Notes: a model not told the origin generated them from the sequence alone. A stretch of DNA of 64,000 bases from Colias croceus (GCF_905220415.1 NC_059545.1:692001-756000), one strand, 5' to 3'. Counted from the stretch's first letter, positions 1-11,946 are shown. Program-made: numbers and translations.

Positions 1-86
1 GAACGCGTTGGCCTATGTGAAGTGCCGGCATTACATGAAATGGACATGGGACTTCACTTAAATTTATACTTTAAAATCATATCCAG

Positions 87-243
87 GTACAACACAGCGG
101 TATCATCGCTAAGTTTCTCGCACGACGGTTCAGCATTAGCCATCGCTTGCTCTCAACTAGACGAGACTCAGATCGAGGATCCAAAACCGGAAGACATAAT
201 ATACATCAGATATGTGACGGACCAAGAGACGAAGCCTAAATGA
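87..243 (+). CDS. Bub3: BUB3 mitotic checkpoint protein, last coding exon (partial gene)
   Basis: BUB3 is a seven-bladed WD40 protein that binds BUB1 and BUBR1 and brings them to unattached kinetochores in the spindle assembly checkpoint. Only the final 51 complete codons are here, giving the end of the last propeller blade: a YNT-[ST]-[IV]-SSL-x-FS-x-DG core, then LAIA, then an acidic loop, then an IR-x-VTD-x-ETKPK end. This end is typical of the family; the human protein has IFIRQVTDAETKPK near its C-terminus. The reading frame is also open upstream to an ATG at 22, but similarity starts only at Y (88-90). Position 87 is preceded by a good acceptor (AATCATATCCAG), so I place the exon start at 87, with G as the third base of a split Lys/Arg codon. 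The stop is TGA at 241-243. The rest of the gene lies off the left edge. Family identity is strong; the exact splice site is inferred. Confidence 0.93.
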
Positions 244-469
244 ATGGCCCACCCGTAGATGGCTTAGTTGTGATATTGTTGTGTTTTGTTGCTATACAGA
301 ATGGTAGTTTGATTTTTCATTGTAAGTATAAATTCTGGATGTTTTACTATTTTCTGTGGGTTTTGTTTGTAAAATTTGCTCTTGCAAACCTTTGATTGAC
401 AATTATGAACAAAACAAAAAAATTACATACATTTTCAATTTTTATACATTAATAATTACATGTACGATC
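244..469 (+). other. Probable BUB3 3' UTR start, end undetermined
   Basis: AT-rich sequence directly after the BUB3 stop. There is no canonical AATAAA before the repeat that starts near 470; the first ATTAAA is at 476-481, inside that repeat. The transcript may therefore end within the repeat or use a weak signal. Inferred from position only. Confidence 0.4.
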
Positions 470-915
470 TTAGAAATTAAAGACTTTTTAACGGATTTTA
501 AACGCGATTTATTTATTATATACTAGATTTCCGCCCGCGGCTTCGCCCGCGTTTGCAAAGGAAAACCCGCATAGTTCCCGTTCCCGTGGGATTTCCGGGA
601 TAAAAACTATCCTATGTGTTAATCCAAGTTACCCTCTATATGTGTGCTAAATTTCATTGTAATCGGTTCAGTAGTTTTTTCGTGAAAGAGTAACAAACAT
701 CCATACATCCATGCAAACTTTCGCCTTTATAATATATTTATTATCCCGATTATCCCGACGTTTCGAATACTTTACAGCGAGCGTGGTCACGGGGAGACTG
801 ATCACAGAGTGATTCTCCCCCTGACCACGCTCGCTGTAAATTGTTCGAAACGTCGGGAAAATAATATAATGAATAAATCGCGTTTAAAATCCGTTAAAAA
901 GTCTTTAATTTCTAA
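470..915. repeat. Fold-back (long inverted repeat) element split by a Helitron
   Basis: The left arm (about 473-522, continuing at 734-782) is the reverse complement of the right arm (about 835-914). Both outer arms contain TTTAACGGATTTTAAACGCG or its complement; both inner arms contain CCCGACGTTTCGAA and CAGCGAGCGTGGTCA. The arms meet around a GGGGAGA/TCTCCCC loop near 797-820. The left arm is broken by a Helitron (523-733). A further half copy lies at 1936-2012. This is a non-autonomous palindromic element; I see no coding capacity and did not assign a superfamily. Confidence 0.75.
523..733 (-). mobile_element. Short non-autonomous Helitron (type A)
   Basis: Read on the minus strand, the element ends with a GC-rich hairpin (the complement of CCGCCCGCGGCTTCGCCCGCG) and then CTAG at 526-523, followed by T. 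It contains the type A body (CCCGTGGGATTTCCGGGATAA and the word GTGCTAAATTTCATTGTAAT). The 5' end retains ATATTATAAAG-like sequence, but the expected TC is lost or mutated near 733. It sits inside the left arm of the fold-back repeat, so it is the younger insertion. Confidence 0.75.
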
Positions 916-1935
916 ATGTATGATACTCGCGTAAAATCAAACACTAGAAAATAGTGTGTACAATCTTGGAAATATTAATATTAATTTTTGTTCTATCAAG
1001 AAACTTATTTATAAGAGAAGCAATGCAATTTGTATAGATTTTTAAAGTATGCAGCTAACAATCACAACAAATTTGTTTCACATCCGCTCAATAACGAAAA
1101 AGATCTGTTTAAAAAGCGCTTTTTTAATTGAACAATATCACTAACTAAGTATATCTACTGGGATGCTGAGAAATGTTTAGATTTAATGTAATAATAAGAA
1201 CTGTACTGATAAGTTTGGAAATAAATCTAATTTTAAATGTGATTTATATTTTTTTAATCCTATGACTCTACCTCCTGATCGTTATTGTGATAATTTTTCG
1301 TTTGTCAGTCTATAATGACAACAATGTGGCGTTGTTAAAAATAAGGAATATCATTGATTTTCATTAACTATTGTCTATTTTGTAAAATTAATATACCTAG
1401 GTAAGCAATAAAAAAAATTTGTAAATAGATAAGTAATTATTATTTGTCACAGGCACCATTTCGAACTTCAGTTTTGTAGATATTATGTCAAATTTATTCA
1501 ACTCAAATATTTGTATTCTCTTTGATTCAACTGAAATTTAGTAATAACATAATATTTTTTGTTACTACCAACTACCCCTGAATTCCCTCTGCTAAGTATA
1601 ATTTAATCCGTGTAAATTCTCGTAAAGAAAAGAGCCCAAAAACATATTTTAATAGATCTGTAGCTTGTAGGGTTTTAAAATTAGAATCAGACTGACAGTC
1701 AGAATCTTACGGAAGATAAATTATTAAAATCTTACATACTTAATTTTCTGCACGCAAACTAAGCACGCATGACGCATACGGCTACAGTAGTTTGGAAATA
1801 TTGCCAATGTAAATTTATAGGCGTATATAATTCTGTTCTAATATCACAATTATAAATTTCAGTATATAATTATTAATTTCAGTAATTAAAAAAAATATAG
1901 AAGTAGCCAAGTAGACATCTACCTAAAACGATAAA
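916..1935. other. AT-rich intergenic DNA, no feature recognised
   Basis: Read on both strands. I see no coding similarity, no RNA gene and no obvious element end. AATAAA at 1218-1223 could serve as a poly(A) signal but has no clear transcript to belong to. Confidence 0.5.
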
Positions 1936-2012
1936 GCTCACAGTGTTCGAAACGTCGGGATAATAATATTATGTATCTATAAATGAAATCGCGTTACAAA
2001 TCCGTTTAAATT
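1936..2012 (+). repeat. Half copy of the 470-915 fold-back repeat
   Basis: Contains GTGTTCGAAACGTCGGGATA, then AATCGCGTTACAAATCCGTT and a TTTAATTTC end, colinear with the right arm at 842-914. The other arm is absent. Confidence 0.65.
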
Positions 2013-3005
2013 TTTAATTTCAAAACTACATAGTCATAGTCGTCTACGTAAAAAATATATAGGCACTATATGACTACTGATAATATTATATAGCTACTAT
2101 ACTAGTCTTTTACTATATACTAAGACTTATTTCGGTTAAATGATATAAATATAAACTAAAAAAACCTGAATAAATAAAATTGAAGTACTTAAGTACTTAT
2201 TTTTAAATAAGATATAAAACTAACAAATTATTGCTTTTACCCCTTCAACTTTTTCAATGAAACATCTATCTCGTCCTAATTTATCGAACGGCCGTGGGCG
2301 TCACAATCGACGCAAATCAACCGTAAACACGAATAAAAGAAAGAGATAATCTCGAAACATTTCTCATACAACCTTATTTGTCGAGATGATTCAAGTGTTC
2401 CATTCCCGTCAAATTAAAAATACTGACTCGGAATTTCTAAGCGTTTTACCACACCGTATATGACCACATTAAAATGTTCAAATTAGCACATTTCGCGAGC
2501 ACACACCGAGCGGGGTTTTGCAATTAACGCAAAAGCTATTTCGCTTATTCTTCGCACTTTATTTCTAGAGGGTAAAGCATATTTTCGTGTAATTATTGTG
2601 CAAATGTTTTTGCAGGAAGAAAGTGTTGGGTCGGTCCAAATTGCCGATCAAACAATACATATTTGCGACCACCTTCTTAGAAATGTTAGCTGCGTTGTAA
2701 TGGCTATATGTTTGCAAATGTATTCCTTGCATATAATTGCATTCTCACATAAGGAAGTAATTTTAACTAATACAATGAAACCTTCTTGGTTGGTAAGCTC
2801 ATATTGTTTTAAAAGTTAATAACCATTGTTAAACTGCAAATAGTCATTTCCTCATATCCTTTCACTAGGTACAAGTTGTTTCTGATAATTTAGAATTATA
2901 TTGAGTACATAGAAAAGCTCAATTTAATTTTCATTAAGTAAATAGATAGTATAATGTACCAAGGTAACAATTTTACAGAAACTGATTTTTACGAAAAAAC
3001 AATTA
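2013..3005. other. Intergenic DNA; less AT-rich patch at 2280-2580
   Basis: Mostly AT-rich. The patch around 2280-2580 has unusually many CG dinucleotides (CGAACGGCCGTGGGCGTCAC, CGAGCACACACCGAGCGGGG) and no recognised repeat; it could be a conserved regulatory block. No reading frame here resembles a protein that I know. Confidence 0.35.
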
Positions 3006-3558
3006 GTATACGGCATTGAGATAATATGAATATGGAGCAGACATCACGAACAAAATCTGTGCGCCAAGCGCGGCGGCGCGGGGCGCGCGAATGACGGCTA
3101 GACAGTCATAGATTATGCGATGTCACTGACTCACCGCTATAGCGGCGACACTTTGTTTCATTCTGTCTATTTTATTGGGTGCCACTGATTACATGCACGT
3201 TGACTTGAAATTTTCTTTGTACTTACTTAATATTTATTTTAGGTATAAACTGACTTTACTACGCGGGGCTAACTATATCTGGCATATAAGTAAATAGTGA
3301 CGTCATATGGAATAATTTAATTTTTTTCGTGTTTTAGGTTCAGTCAGGGAAGTTTTATTCCTTACAAATTGAGCCTTTTTTAGAAAAAAAATAATTTTTC
3401 CCTTTCTTCACGGCCCAGACATGGAAACCTTGAATAGAAAAAATATTAATTACTTATCTCTGAACTAGCAGTCCGCCCCGGCTTCGCCCGTGGCACATAT
3501 TTCGCAATAAAAAGTAGCCTATGTTCTTTCTCAGGGTCTTAAGATTGTCTGTGCCAAA

Positions 3559-4470
3559 GGAGAATGCCCATGAAAGTATGGACCACAGTACAGTGTTGCG
3601 TCAATGCCAGAGTGGTTTTGGAGGGTTCTTCGATATTCAAAAGATTTTTACCAATTGATTTTTTTGTGATAAAAACAGGGGTTTTCAAGATATTGAGAAA
3701 AATGTGAAATAACCTCAAAACTTAAATAACCCCGATTTAGTTAGGTTTATGTGTGATTTAGGTAACATTTTATCGTCCATAGGTTATTTTTCGATTACTT
3801 AACATATTATTTAATCTATGCGTAGAGCTTATGCTTTCAGACAAAGTCTATCTGTTCATCGGCTAGTGTAGGTAGGCACCAGAAATCTTCCGGGACGGAT
3901 TTCAAGAAAACCTAAATATATACTTAAAAAATGCCAATTGAGTTTTTATTCGGTTTATGTAATTCGGTTTATGTTGTTGTTGTTGTTGTTGTTTGAATCA
4001 TTTTTTCACTACATATTCGAAGAAAGAAACAAATAAGAAATAACTGGTTACCTACCAAGCTATGTCATAATAATTTTTTTTTTATATATACATATTTATA
4101 TTATTTTACTTCACTATCTTTGTTAAAACAACCTACAGTGTATAAACAATACCTTAAAGAGTGATTTTATGTTAATTGATTTTTTTTTATAATTCAATGA
4201 AAACAATAATCGATATTAATACATTTAGCTATTTACCATAGTAAATGTAATAAGTTACCGCTTGGTTACCGTGGTAACCTGTAATGGACACTAATTAATC
4301 TATAATAATGGATCTAAACAATTACATGTCTTATTAGATTTTACAAAACATTCCCTGTTCAAAATATATTTTCCGATGGTAAGAAGGCCTCTAAATTGCC
4401 GAGATTTTTTTTTAATAGTATTGTTGTCTTGATGCATGAGAAAAACCAGTACCAAAAATGGGCATTCTCC
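3559..4470. mobile_element. Spy-like DNA transposon (non-autonomous) inserted between AAA and TTT
   Basis: It has perfect 13-bp terminal inverted repeats, GGAGAATGCCCAT at 3559-3571 and its complement at 4458-4470. The host reads GTGCCAAA on the left and TTTCATCAAAATCGG on the right. A related Helitron at 11947-12114 carries the uninterrupted site GTGCCAAATTTCATC (minus strand). The insertion therefore split AAATTT exactly, with no duplication, as described for the Spy group. No transposase frame is visible in the 912 bp, so it would be a deleted copy. Confidence 0.7.
3971..3993 (+). repeat. (TGT)n microsatellite
   Basis: About seven TGT/GTT units in a row inside the Spy-like element, preceded by a short tandem copy of ATTCGGTTTATG. 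Confidence 0.9.
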
Positions 4471-5138
4471 TTTCATCAAAATCGGTCCAGTAGTTTATGA
4501 GCCTATTAATTACAATCAAACAAACAAACAAAGTTTTCCTCTTTATAATATTAGTGCAGATAAATAAATAATAATTCAATTATACGTTCAAGTCAGTAGC
4601 TTATACAATATCAATTAAAAACTTGATTAAAATCAATTAACAAAAAAAATTGGTGATTGAGTAATTGATTTTCATATTTCATGATTTCACCTTTTTTCAA
4701 TTAACAACCAGTCTATGCTTTTCTAAATATGTAAAATTATTATTTTATACTATAAAAATATACGCCAGCAAATATTACTAACAACACTTATTTCATTCCC
4801 AATGTCATATCTTAAATTTTTAATCTATGACAAAATGTCGCCCGCCAAAAATTTTGCTCTAACTAAGTTTTAAAAATTATTATCTAATTACTTACTGATG
4901 AAAAGTTATTCCTTTGCACTTTTCCGTATTCTTTGTATTATTTGTGCAATATCGTAACACACACGTAGACATATTTGATGCGTTTCACTTTAAAACAAAT
5001 AAAAAATGAGCGTGACGTTCGCGCCAATGAGCGGAGCAAGCGACTGAGTGCAGTTACGCCAGATGACGTATGTTGAGCGGAACATATGTGATGTAGGCGG
5101 TATCGACTCCATATTAATATTATCTCAATGGTATACGG

Positions 5139-6911
5139 TCGTGTTTTCTTACATTTTACCTAGGTATCTATATTTTTAATTCAAATTTGTAGAATTGGTT
5201 TTATTTATAACTACTTATTATTTAAACTACTTATCTACCTAAAAATAAATTATTATGTAATTTAGTAATATTTTTAATGAAACTGCATTAAACTAAATCA
5301 GAAAATAGACACAATAATATAGGTTATGTGTTAAAATCTGTAAGTCACATAGGTAATTAATAATTATTATCCGTGCGTAAATTATAGCGACACATTTAAA
5401 TAAATAATTAATGTACTTGTTATTGTCACACAAATCAAACCAGGATAAGTAGAAATATAATGCTATTCAATACGACATAAACCGAGCTCATTTAAACCAA
5501 TGGCGTTAAGTAGCTTGTTCTTGTAAATAAATAGTCAATTACTCTAGTTATCTATTTAAATGGCAATACTGAGCGAGTATGGCGGCAAAACGGCCGCTTG
5601 CGGCTACTACCCACGTCTTTATTGACCACATAAATAAAAATCAACACTTTGTATCTCTGTTTTTAATAGTGGCAATACTTTTAGTGATACGGAGAGGCGT
5701 TTGGACTGCTACTGAAATTGCATAGTGGTAATAAAGCCGTATTTGGAATGTTATTTGATAACGGGTAATGTAAGTTGGCAATTTTTTTATAGAAGGTTTA
5801 TGAACGGATGTGTTATCTTAATGGTGCAAACAGTTAGCTACATTTAACTTTAAATATAGAATAAATAACTATTTGTTACTTATTGTTATCGATTTAGCAG
5901 TACTTTTCACTACGTGTGTGTACGAGTTTCCAGAATTACCCAGACATTCATTTCGTTTCTAACGTCATAAAATAGTAAAATAATTTAATCATTACCTAAA
6001 TACAGGTGTCATTTTTGACACACTCACTAATACAAAGCCTTATTAACAAAACGCAGGACATTAAATAACAGAAATCTATATTGAACCACACACGCCAGAA
6101 AAATAGAACATCATTTTCTTTATAAGTAACTAGTCTAGACTGCCCTAACCAGTAAGCGAGTCATGGGAATTACTCCAGAAACCTCTCGAGATCTCTGAAA
6201 CAGATGTATTGTGCCGAATCAGCCTCTTCACGCTTTCTCATATTGAGCCGAGTGTTTTCAAAATGTCTAATGGTCACTTCAACCTTCAACGCTGCAGCTG
6301 TTTGAGGGTTGCCAGAAGGTATTGTTTTTCTTCTTTGGCAAAAGGTTGTTTAATTAAATATGGTTGATAATATAGAGTAGGCATATTTAATTACACACAC
6401 CTAATTAAATTTTTTAATAAATTTCCTTCTCAATGTCACATCCCGCAAAATAGTTTAACAGGCTATAAGGCTTCCAAGTTTAACTTCACAGTGGAAAATA
6501 TTGTGAAAAATATAGACTAGCCAGCTAGCACATCAAGGTTGGTATCTTAGCAATGAATTAATAAAGAGTAAATTAATATTATAATAATTTTAATGAAAAC
6601 ACTAGCTAAAGGTATGATTTATTTCCTTTTACATATTCTATCATAATATTATATTAAACATAGCAACATCGAGGTGTAACCAGATTTTGCTGAAAAAGTA
6701 TAAATAAAAAGGGAATAGGTACTTCAGGTGTAGGTACAGATAATTAATAAAACTGCAATAACAATAATAAGAGTAACGAGTCTCTATTAAATACTTATTA
6801 TTTCATGATTAATCAATACAAAACAAAAGAATTCTGTAATATGACTTTGGAATAAAAAAAAAATATTACGTTGTTTGTTGTGTATTATAAAGTATTAAAA
6901 TGTTACGTTTG
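5139..6911. other. AT-rich intergenic DNA, nothing recognised
   Basis: No coding similarity, RNA gene or element end was found on either strand. A CG-richer strip near 5570-5620 (GGCGGCAAAACGGCCGCTTG) stands out slightly. Confidence 0.5.
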
Positions 6912-6974
6912 ATAAAATATATCAATGTTCTATTGAATACATTATGTATTCAACAGAACATTGATATATTTTAT
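6912..6974. repeat. Near-perfect 30-bp-arm hairpin
   Basis: The left arm 6912-6941 and right arm 6945-6974 are complementary except for one position, which would be a G:U pair in RNA. The loop is TTA. It could be the relic of a small palindromic MITE; the three-base loop is too small for a normal microRNA precursor. Confidence 0.85.
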
Positions 6975-7479
6975 TATAGACTTAGCATAATATGTAAGTA
7001 TATAACTAACATTATTTTGTAATTAATTATATTCATTAATTTAAGTTATATCTTCTTCTAGAGGAGGAAAACTTAATTCATGTAAAGGTTAGGTACCTAT
7101 GTACTTATTAAATATATTTTTTTATTGTTTAAATTTAACCTTAATAATAGTGAAACTTTTTATTTTTATGTTTAAAAGTAGGTATATTGTGTGCTAAATA
7201 ATGCTCTAAATAGTACCTATTAGAATAAACGATACAAAAATTGTAAAAGAATTGCTAATGATCAGTTAGAAGAACACCACCTACCTACCTTAACAAAACA
7301 GTCGTTGAACTTTGGCAAAATATTTTAAGATCATTGCCATAAACTAAGTGACTTCAAAATTTGCTCTACATAATTAATATAAACTTATTTTCCAGTACAT
7401 AATTAAACGTCCATCCCAAAACGTTTAAATTAGGTACTTGCACAGAGGTACTTGATATCCAAAAACAAAAGAAACGATA

Positions 7480-7830
7480 AATAAGTTCATTTGCCATCCA
7501 TGTCACACTTGCGAATCGAATAAATCGTCCACTGGGTGGCTCACTACGTGAAATAATACGCGTTATTATTATTATTATCCCGTTGAAGAAGAACAATATA
7601 CCACTTTCTCACATGCTATGACAAATTGCGGGTGAATTAATACCGAGCCGAGTTTGTACGGATAAATCAAAACGCACTATTCGCGCAGCGGGCTATATAT
7701 TCTCGTAATTTACAACGATATTTGCACGGTTTTATCCGCCTTAAGTGCACGTGATAAGATTCAATTTAGTGCACGATTGACGCAAAATAGTTCGCGAATC
7801 CTGCTAAGATATCCATGCTGGGTATATAAA
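7480..7830. promoter_or_regulatory. Candidate conserved non-coding block
   Basis: This patch is richer in CG than its surroundings, without repeat signatures. It holds CACGTG (E-box) next to GATAAG, a pair of GTGCAC words, and TTTATCCGCC. I infer a possible enhancer only from base composition and the lack of repeats. Confidence 0.2.
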
Positions 7831-10269
7831 CTTTATTCTTAAGGCTTTAGAGTTGTTTTTCGTATATCGATATATCAGAATTTTGTTCAATAGTGTTAAA
7901 TATACGCGGCGGAGAGAGGATGTTATTGCTCAGTGTCTACAAGTACCAGTAGGGATGGGCAATTTACTTCGCCAGCTTAACGTGTCCCTTATTTTATATA
8001 ATCCTTAGTTTGTAATTTATACCATCTGTTGTGGAATAGGATTTTCTGTCTCGTGATTAATAGATACAGTATTGGCGCAACACTTGCTAATCAAACACTG
8101 ACAAATGTAGCTCCGGCGAGGTTAAGTATCTTGATATGTGGTCTCGTGTTTTATTGATATTTTCTTGTTCCTTTGCTGTTTGTTAATTATTGTGATAGTA
8201 AGCTTTACAGGTTTTACGGGAGTTATGGATGGACGTCACTTTATTAGTAAGTGAATGTACATTAACATATTGTGATGAAATTGTTAAATAATTTTTTGTT
8301 TGTTAATATTTTTCATAAAATATATAAGAAAGAAATATAGGTATATTACACAGAGAGTAAATATATTTATTCAAACATATTAATTTTTTACCTAACATTA
8401 GCAGAAATGTTTACAGCGCGTAGAGGGTGATTAAAAGCCACTTTATCAATTTAAGTCTGCAACAAATTTCCTAATTTCTAAAAATTATCATAGATACAAG
8501 CTTCTTTATTCTTAAATTTTAATATTGTATTAAAATATTAAATAAAAACTTTCAAAAATATATCATATTTTATCGATAGCTTGGTACATCACTACACAGG
8601 GTGGTCACACGGTGTGATGTGTTCTAAAGACTACAAGTAAGTGTAACCAGTGTTTCAGACAAGAGTGTTTAATCGATAATTCATATTTTATTGGTAAAAG
8701 CTCTGCTTGTACGTGCGAAAGGGAAACTGGTCTAGAATAGCAATGGTGCATTTATATGATAATTATTTGTTTATTAATGTGGATGTTAAACCTAGGTTTT
8801 GAAATAAACAATTTAAACTTAGATCCATACTATTTATTTTATTGAGATTGTTTATTATAATTATATTTTTAAATGCAAATGAAAATACGTTTTTCTATTT
8901 CTACTTTTCTATTTTGTGGGGAATAACAAAGGAAACAGCACGTAAGGAGGTGTACAAATATTATTTCTCGGTCCACCAGAGTACAGACTGATCGTCTATG
9001 AAATGCATCGAAATTATTTTTTTCAGTATCATTTAAAAATAAGTGTAGATAAAGGTTACTAAAATTAAAAAAAAATGTTCGCAAATGCATGCATGCGGAC
9101 ATTTTACACTGACACATAGTTGTATATATAAATTGATTTTTTAACTTAACCTCGATTATCGATATGAAACACAGCACTACGATTCACACAGGGTGTTCTA
9201 TAACCATAACAAATGCCTTGTAAAGTCAAACGCAGAGCATCGGGTTAATAGTTTTGCTAATTTGACAAATCGGCCGCAGCGAAGTGAAATACATTTCACT
9301 AGTAATATAAGCTCGCCTCGGGGAAATTGCGTCGTTTTTTATGATATTTAATATGAACGAATGAAGACTATTTTATTAAGTGCTAGCCTGATTGCTTCTA
9401 TTGGCGTTACTTTGTATGTTGTGTTGAGAAATGTGTTCATATTCATCTTTAAAATTCTATTAAGAGGTCTTTTATTTTAGTGGGGTACGATGATTCTGAT
9501 GATAGACAATTGTGACGTTTAAAGATTTAAAGCTTAAAATAGAGTTCTATACGTAGTACCTACTATTATATATTCTGTGGTTCTACGCTGTGAACAATGT
9601 CATACATATTATCTAAAATTCTGAAGATATTTTGCTGTATAGATAGACGTATAATTTCATCGATATAGCAACAACGTCACTAGCTTGTTAGCTACTCGGC
9701 TAACCTTTATCTACTACTAGTACTAGCTGTCTAAATTAAATATCCGGAGGGTAGGAAAAATTACATTTTTACATTCAAAACATTACTTAGATATTTTTTC
9801 TTGCAAGAATATCTATTCTGTAGGAAATTCGTTGATGCCAATAAATAATTTGTTATTGCAATTGATCTCGCATTCAAAATAACTGAAGTTATTTCACTTC
9901 ACACATAGTCTTGAATTATATTGCAGAGTCATAACCGAAGGCCACCTGGACGATTTTTCCACGCTGTCTCATTACTATGCGCGCTAAGAACAACCTATCA
10001 ACATCAAGTTAAGAACATTGTAAATTGTGAGCATTTATTGTGAACACGCCTTGGGTGGCTTTTAATGTAGTTATAAAAATGAAAAGTATATATGGAGATT
10101 TCAGTTTTCCTTAATGTATCTGATTTCGGACTAAGACTTTCGGAGAAGTTATGTATGTACCTAGATGTGGGGTAAATAGGGAACGATTGGTAACTGCAAA
10201 TAATGGCATATCAATGGATGCTACAATATAATATGTACTAGATTTGCTAGAAAAACTGTTTCAGCTTTT
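7831..10269. other. AT-rich intergenic DNA, nothing firm recognised
   Basis: No coding or RNA genes recognised. A short word CTACTATTATATATTCTGTGG at about 9568-9588 recurs in the window (17423, and looser forms at 15684 and 57044) and is probably a scrap of a dispersed repeat. Confidence 0.45.
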
Positions 10270-10705
10270 TATGATAATCTCTCTGAATATTCGAACGAGA
10301 GAAAAATACGAAAATGTCGTTAGAACAGAAGTCTCTATCAACGCAATTTATCGTAGCGTGTCTACTATAAAATACTTTACCGTATTTTTGCGCGAATATA
10401 AAAGACTCCTCACTGCTGAAGCTTACAATTTTTGTAAACGTTTAATTCATAATTTAAGTAAAATTCAGAACTCATGCAACTACATTCTTGGTTCTTGGAT
10501 AAATAAATCTGAAGAAGTTTGCAGCAAAACGCATGGATTTTTGAAAGATGGGTGGAGGTTGGAAAGAATCTTTAATAACTTAATCCATGTATCGCTTGGA
10601 CAAACGGCACGTGTAGATGTATCTAAAGGCTCATTCGTTAGAAAATCGACGACAATTAACGCACCATATACAGTCGTATGTAATCAGCTTACCCATGTGA
10701 TGTAA
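10270..10705 (+). CDS. Open frame of about 145 codons, function unknown, doubtful
   Basis: This is the longest open frame in the window outside the receptor exon and the repeats. It has an ATG at 10270 (the frame itself opens at 10244 with TTG) and ends TAA at 10703-10705. The product would be basic, without a signal peptide, membrane segment or motif that I recognise. It contains no GC-rich coding signature like that of the receptor exon, and no promoter or poly(A) signal is obvious. In AT-rich DNA, chance frames this long are uncommon but possible. It could be a chance frame, an old retroposed fragment, or a lineage-specific exon; I favour chance. Confidence 0.12.
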
Positions 10706-11265
10706 GAATTGATTTTCGATGTAAAATTTTGAGAGAATGTATTGGATTCGATGTTATACGGTTCGCGTGGGCGGGCTTTGTGCGTAAAGGTCACGTGGGG
10801 TCAATGTGTGCTCATAAAGTATAGGCTATTGATACTTTTGCCTTTCCCATCACTGAACTTGAATTATTGTCGTTTATGGAGAGCCTATGTTAAAAATAAT
10901 ATCGGCTTATGATAATTTTGGAGAGAGTTTTCAATGTTTGATTTGTCAAAACTGTTTATTTGTTGTGTGAGATTCTTATTAAAGGATTTTGTTACAAATA
11001 TGGTACCTACTAATAAATCTTTATGGTCAGATGTTGCAAATATTTTTATTATCTGCTGAACTTTGGCACGGCTGATCTAAAGATGGGTGATCGTAACAGT
11101 AAACCACCAGTAAACCAAGTCAAGAGCAACTCGATCGTAAACAATAAAATCTCCTTGGTGTATTGGCACAGATAATATGATACTTTACTATAGTTTTTTT
11201 ACTAATCAGTAGTATTGGCAAAAATCTAAACCTTATCCTGCATTCTTCATGATTTTTATAGTCTA
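10706..11265. other. Intergenic DNA, nothing recognised
   Basis: AT-rich with one CG-containing stretch near 10760-10800. No feature is supported. Confidence 0.45.
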
Positions 11266-11461
11266 CTAGCTGTGCCCCGCGGTTTAACTCGCATTGCTCC
11301 GCTCCTGTTGGTCTTAGCGTGATGATATACTATAGCCTATAGCCTTCCTCGATACATGGGCTATCTAACACCGAAAGAATTTTTCAAATCGCCAGTAGTT
11401 CCTGAGATTAGCGCGTTCAAACAAACAAACAAACTCTTCAGCTTTATAATATTAGTATAGA
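11266..11461 (-). mobile_element. Short Helitron (type B)
   Basis: Minus-strand TCTATACTAATATTATAAAG at 11461 through to CCGCGGGGCACAGCTAG at 11266. The body has the type B words (GGAACTACTGGCGATTTGAA, TTCTTTCGGTGTTAGATAGC). The 5' flanking base is not the usual A, probably a point mutation. Confidence 0.85.
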
Positions 11462-11946
11462 CGTGCGTCGTTTGCGTTAATCAAACATAAAAACAGACTA
11501 TAAAAATTGTATCATAAGGCGCGCCTCAATTACACTCTAGTAAATTTATGGTTTTGATTACCAAAGGTCACTAGATTCGAGTAATAAATACGTGAATGGC
11601 ATACTTTTTATTGTCATCGGATCGTGAGTCTTTGTTTTATAAGCTTTAAATTATCATCAGCTTATGAATAGTTAATTTTCTTCATCGAAATTGTACAATA
11701 AATTTGGAATGTTTGTTTTGAAATGAACAGCTTACACTGTGTAAAATGGTTTCGAATTATGTATCTTTGTAGTTATAATATTTTTTAAACTAATGTGCAC
11801 GTATGTTAAATTCATACTGTTATAAGTATTCTAAACAGTACATATTTCTAGTTTTCATCGATTAAGTATTTAATTTTTAAACTAGGTATACACAAGTTTA
11901 AACAAGTGTTATTTAGTAGTTAAATATAATATTGCTAAAAATAAAT

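Larger units (their letters stand above)
3465..4560 (-). mobile_element. Helitron (type D) nested in the hAT-like element
   Basis: On the minus strand it begins TCTGCACTAATATTATAAAG at 4560 and ends CCGGGGCGGACTGCTAG at 3465. The flanking bases are A and T, as Helitrons require. The type D words (GTGGCACATATTTCGCAATA and AAAATCGGTCCAGTAGTTTA) are interrupted by a 912-bp insertion at 3559-4470. Confidence 0.85.
3014..5130. mobile_element. hAT-like DNA transposon, non-autonomous, with 8-bp target duplication
   Basis: The terminal inverted repeats are CATTGAGATAATAT[G/T]AATATGGAG at 3014-3037 and 5107-5130, with one mismatch. The flanks carry an identical 8-bp direct repeat GTATACGG (3006-3013 and 5131-5138). 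An 8-bp duplication is the usual signature of hAT elements (also P and a few others). GC-rich ends (3058-3110 and 4990-5100) surround a core that has been invaded by a Helitron. I see no transposase. Confidence 0.8.

Noticed and set aside
22..86. ATG-initiated extension of the BUB3 frame
   Set aside because: The residues before YNT do not match BUB3, and an acceptor-like CAG precedes the conserved part; it is intronic.
6912..6974. MicroRNA precursor
   Set aside because: The three-base loop and almost complete pairing do not fit a Drosha/Dicer hairpin.
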